5,797 nt of DNA from an uncultured Oscillospiraceae bacterium (GTDB lineage: Bacteria > Bacillota_A > Clostridia > Oscillospirales > Acutalibacteraceae). Of this stretch, positions 5,544 to 5,797 are shown piece after piece. Below the pieces are notes generated by a model, which saw only the letters and a program-made list of their open reading frames with translations, had not been told where the DNA came from and made no database searches. The position numbers were made by a program, and so were the translations under genes. The stretch lies in contig USGR01000071.1 of assembly GCA_900554165.1 (NCBI GenBank), forward strand, positions 1-5,797, read 5' to 3'. How positions within the stretch are numbered: the first letter of the stretch is position 1; every line of letters begins with the position of its first letter.

Positions 5544-5797
5544 ATGAAAAGGATATTTGCATATATCTACATTTTAATATTTCTCATAATGGCGGCTTTT
5601 TGCTTTACTCTGCCAGCGGCGGCCGGGACGGAGGAAAGCGCATCATCTGACATGTCGGCTGAGCAGCTGTATAACGAGCAGCTTGAGGCAAGCGGCGCCG
5701 GTGAGTTGGACGATGCACTCCCTGAGGAATATAAAGAGATTATCTGGGACATGGGCGTAAAAGCCGACGACCCCTCTTCTATAACAGATTTAGGAAT
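5544..5797 (+). CDS. spoIIIAE: Stage III sporulation protein AE (N-terminal part, cut by window end)
   Basis: The first 84 codons of SpoIIIAE, a larger polytopic membrane protein of the SpoIIIA channel (family near 400 residues); the gene runs beyond the window. The N-terminus is a classic signal peptide: MKR, a hydrophobic core at about 4-22, and small residues PAAAG at 24-28 that fit signal peptidase I cleavage. Next comes an acidic, low-complexity stretch, then the family-typical NEQLEASGAGELDDALPEEYKEII (44-67). AGGAG (5533-5537) lies 6 bases before the ATG, and the gap from spoIIIAD is 15 bases, which fits one operon. No stop codon or frameshift occurs in the visible part. Confidence 0.93.
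   Translation, partial: MKRIFAYIYILIFLIMAAFCFTLPAAAGTEESASSDMSAEQLYNEQLEASGAGELDDALPEEYKEIIWDMGVKADDPSSITDLG

Overview
The window looks like chromosomal core sequence from an endospore-forming member of the Firmicutes, most likely a Clostridia-type organism of moderate GC. The main evidence is the start of a spoIIIA sporulation operon in canonical order (AA, AB, AC, AD, AE). Strong AGGAGG-type ribosome binding sites, frequent ATA and AGA codons and very AT-rich intergenic DNA agree with this. I cannot name the genus from the sequence. I see no transposase, integrase, phage gene, CRISPR array, tRNA or rRNA.

Layout. Bases 1-509 hold the last 168 codons of clpX, the AAA+ unfoldase of the ClpXP protease, followed by a strong intrinsic terminator at 621-657. 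A sigma-A-like promoter (710-738) then reads into a 340-residue transcriptional regulator with an N-terminal winged helix and a WYL-type C-terminal half (826-1848). A possible 38-codon ORF overlaps its stop codon. A 14-bp hairpin at 2066-2108, A-flanked on one side and T-flanked on the other, lies between this gene and the converging mntP gene (2374-2943, minus strand), which encodes a manganese exporter.

A 533-base AT-rich intergenic region (2944-3476) separates mntP from the divergent spoIIIA operon. It carries no convincing gene. It does carry several inverted repeats, a repeated TGCATATT octamer, and a good match to a mother-cell sigma-E promoter (3406-3434) about 40 bases before spoIIIAA.

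The spoIIIA genes run from 3477 to the window end, tightly spaced and on one strand. SpoIIIAA is a secretion-type ATPase; SpoIIIAB, AC, AD and AE are membrane proteins. In the established model they are part of the SpoIIIA-SpoIIQ channel that links the mother cell to the engulfed forespore and is needed for sigma-G activity. The last gene, spoIIIAE, is cut by the window end, and spoIIIAF, AG and AH would be expected beyond it.

The gene content is conventional, and I did not find a convincing undescribed system. The points most worth checking are the 77-base out-of-frame overlap of spoIIIAA and spoIIIAB, the sigma-E promoter, and the structured non-coding region between mntP and spoIIIAA.
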